Below, in pieces: positions 22,952 through 23,403 of a stretch of 23,403 nucleotides of DNA. Position numbers and translations under genes: made by a program. The notes beneath the pieces are model-generated. The model saw only the letters and a program-made list of their open reading frames with translations, was not told where the DNA came from and did not search any database. The stretch comes from an uncultured Oscillospiraceae bacterium (lineage in GTDB: Bacteria > Bacillota > Clostridia > Oscillospirales > Acutalibacteraceae): assembly GCA_902478455.1 (NCBI GenBank), contig CABSLJ010000013.1, positions 1 through 23,403 of the forward strand, written 5' to 3'. Numbering within the stretch: position 1 is the first letter of the stretch; the number at the start of each line of letters is the position of its first letter.

Positions 22952-23403
22952 GTGGTACAACTGAAAATCAAGTGGACAAAACAGAAGGCGGCGTTTTCTC
23001 TTCTTGCGGTGTGCCTGCTCGCTTCCCTCGTCTGGAACGCCGTGCTGGTCTCCCAAAGCAACCGGCACCAGGAGGCGCTGTACCAGGAGGTTTGCGGCCT
23101 AATGGATAGACACATAGGCTACTTTCCCCTCTCTCAGATGGCTGACGAGGATATGGATCAGTATGACTTTCTGAACGATGTACAGGACCTCAATCTGCTG
23201 ATTGATGGATTGTATGCGTCTGCGGCCAGCTATTCCGCCGCCAGCAGCATGGCAACACTAGACCGGGAATGGTCTGAGAAGGCGATGCGAAGCTACGGTT
23301 TGGGACAGTTCTATTCGCGCTTGGCTCTGAATTTAAGCAGCTGCAGAAATCAGCTGCAGGAGGGAAATGTAAGTGAGGAGGACGCGAAGGAATGCCGGAA
23401 AAT
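22952..23403 (+). CDS. Membrane-anchored hypothetical protein, 5' part (runs off the window)
   Basis: At least 150 codons are open to the end of the window. The N-terminus is short and basic (KIKWTKQKAAF), followed by one hydrophobic helix (SLLAVCLLASLVWNAVLV), so this is a signal anchor with the rest outside the cell. The extracytoplasmic part is helical and polar (EDMDQYDFLNDVQDLNLLID, then NLSSCRNQLQEGN). The start is uncertain: GTG at 22952 is used here, but GGAGG at 22948-22952 is better placed for a CTG at 22961. No family is recognised. Confidence 0.65.
   Translation, partial: MVQLKIKWTKQKAAFSLLAVCLLASLVWNAVLVSQSNRHQEALYQEVCGLMDRHIGYFPLSQMADEDMDQYDFLNDVQDLNLLIDGLYASAASYSAASSMATLDREWSEKAMRSYGLGQFYSRLALNLSSCRNQLQEGNVSEEDAKECRK

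Noticed and set aside
1..23403. CRISPR arrays, tRNA and rRNA genes, insertion sequences with transposases.
   Set aside because: No regularly spaced repeats, no tRNA-like cloverleaf or rRNA sequence, and no transposase motifs were seen on either strand.

Overview
The window looks like chromosome from a spore-forming, GC-rich gut-type Clostridia (Oscillospiraceae-like). The reasons are the Clostridia-type genes present (cotJC spore-coat manganese catalase, DUF1540 Cys-rich protein, AbrB-family regulator with a Cys tail, gudB/gdhA-type glutamate dehydrogenase, HtrA with a long Gln/Pro-rich N-terminus) and the overall composition. The genus is inference. Layout: (1) 1-2100 is an AT-richer phage remnant: a three-site operator with a sigma-A promoter, a Cro-like HTH gene, two tiny genes, a holin-like gene, and a convergent DUF3800 gene. 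(2) At 2103 a cotJC reading frame starts abruptly, without its usual first ~25-30 residues, and is broken again at 2544-2546. (3) From 2546 to 17880 lies a 15.3-kb element. It carries a seven-domain NRPS (C-A-T-C-A-T-reductase), a 7TM-PAS histidine kinase, a REC-GAF-HD-GYP response regulator, an acyl-AMP ligase, a stand-alone ACP, a coupled 60-aa protein and a large serine recombinase. (4) The missing 3' end of cotJC (27 codons plus stop) begins at 17879, 68 bp after the recombinase stop. (5) 17963-23403 is ordinary chromosome: htrA, a DUF1540 gene, gdhA with a ~500-nt structured leader, an XRE repressor, a broken abrB-like gene, and the start of a membrane-anchored protein. The central result is that the NRPS cluster is cargo of a serine-recombinase element inserted precisely into cotJC. 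Joining 2543 to 17879 restores the CotJC frame (QRFGE followed by GLRIATDKLDSK). Joining the two element ends restores a symmetric attP: TTGTGCGATTTG, GG, central GA, AG, CAAACCGCACAA, whose arms match at 11 of 12 positions with equal 2-bp spacing from the GA. The geometry resembles intervening elements in sporulation genes, such as skin in sigK, but developmental excision is only a hypothesis here. In the pathway I infer, the ligase adenylates a fatty acid and loads it on the ACP, the starter C domain acylates the first amino acid, a second residue is added, and the terminal reductase releases an N-acyl dipeptide aldehyde. The embedded two-component system, with an HD-GYP output, probably links the cluster to an external or membrane signal and to cyclic-di-GMP. 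No exporter and no phosphopantetheinyl transferase is present in the element. Only what can be read by eye has been done: no similarity searches were run.
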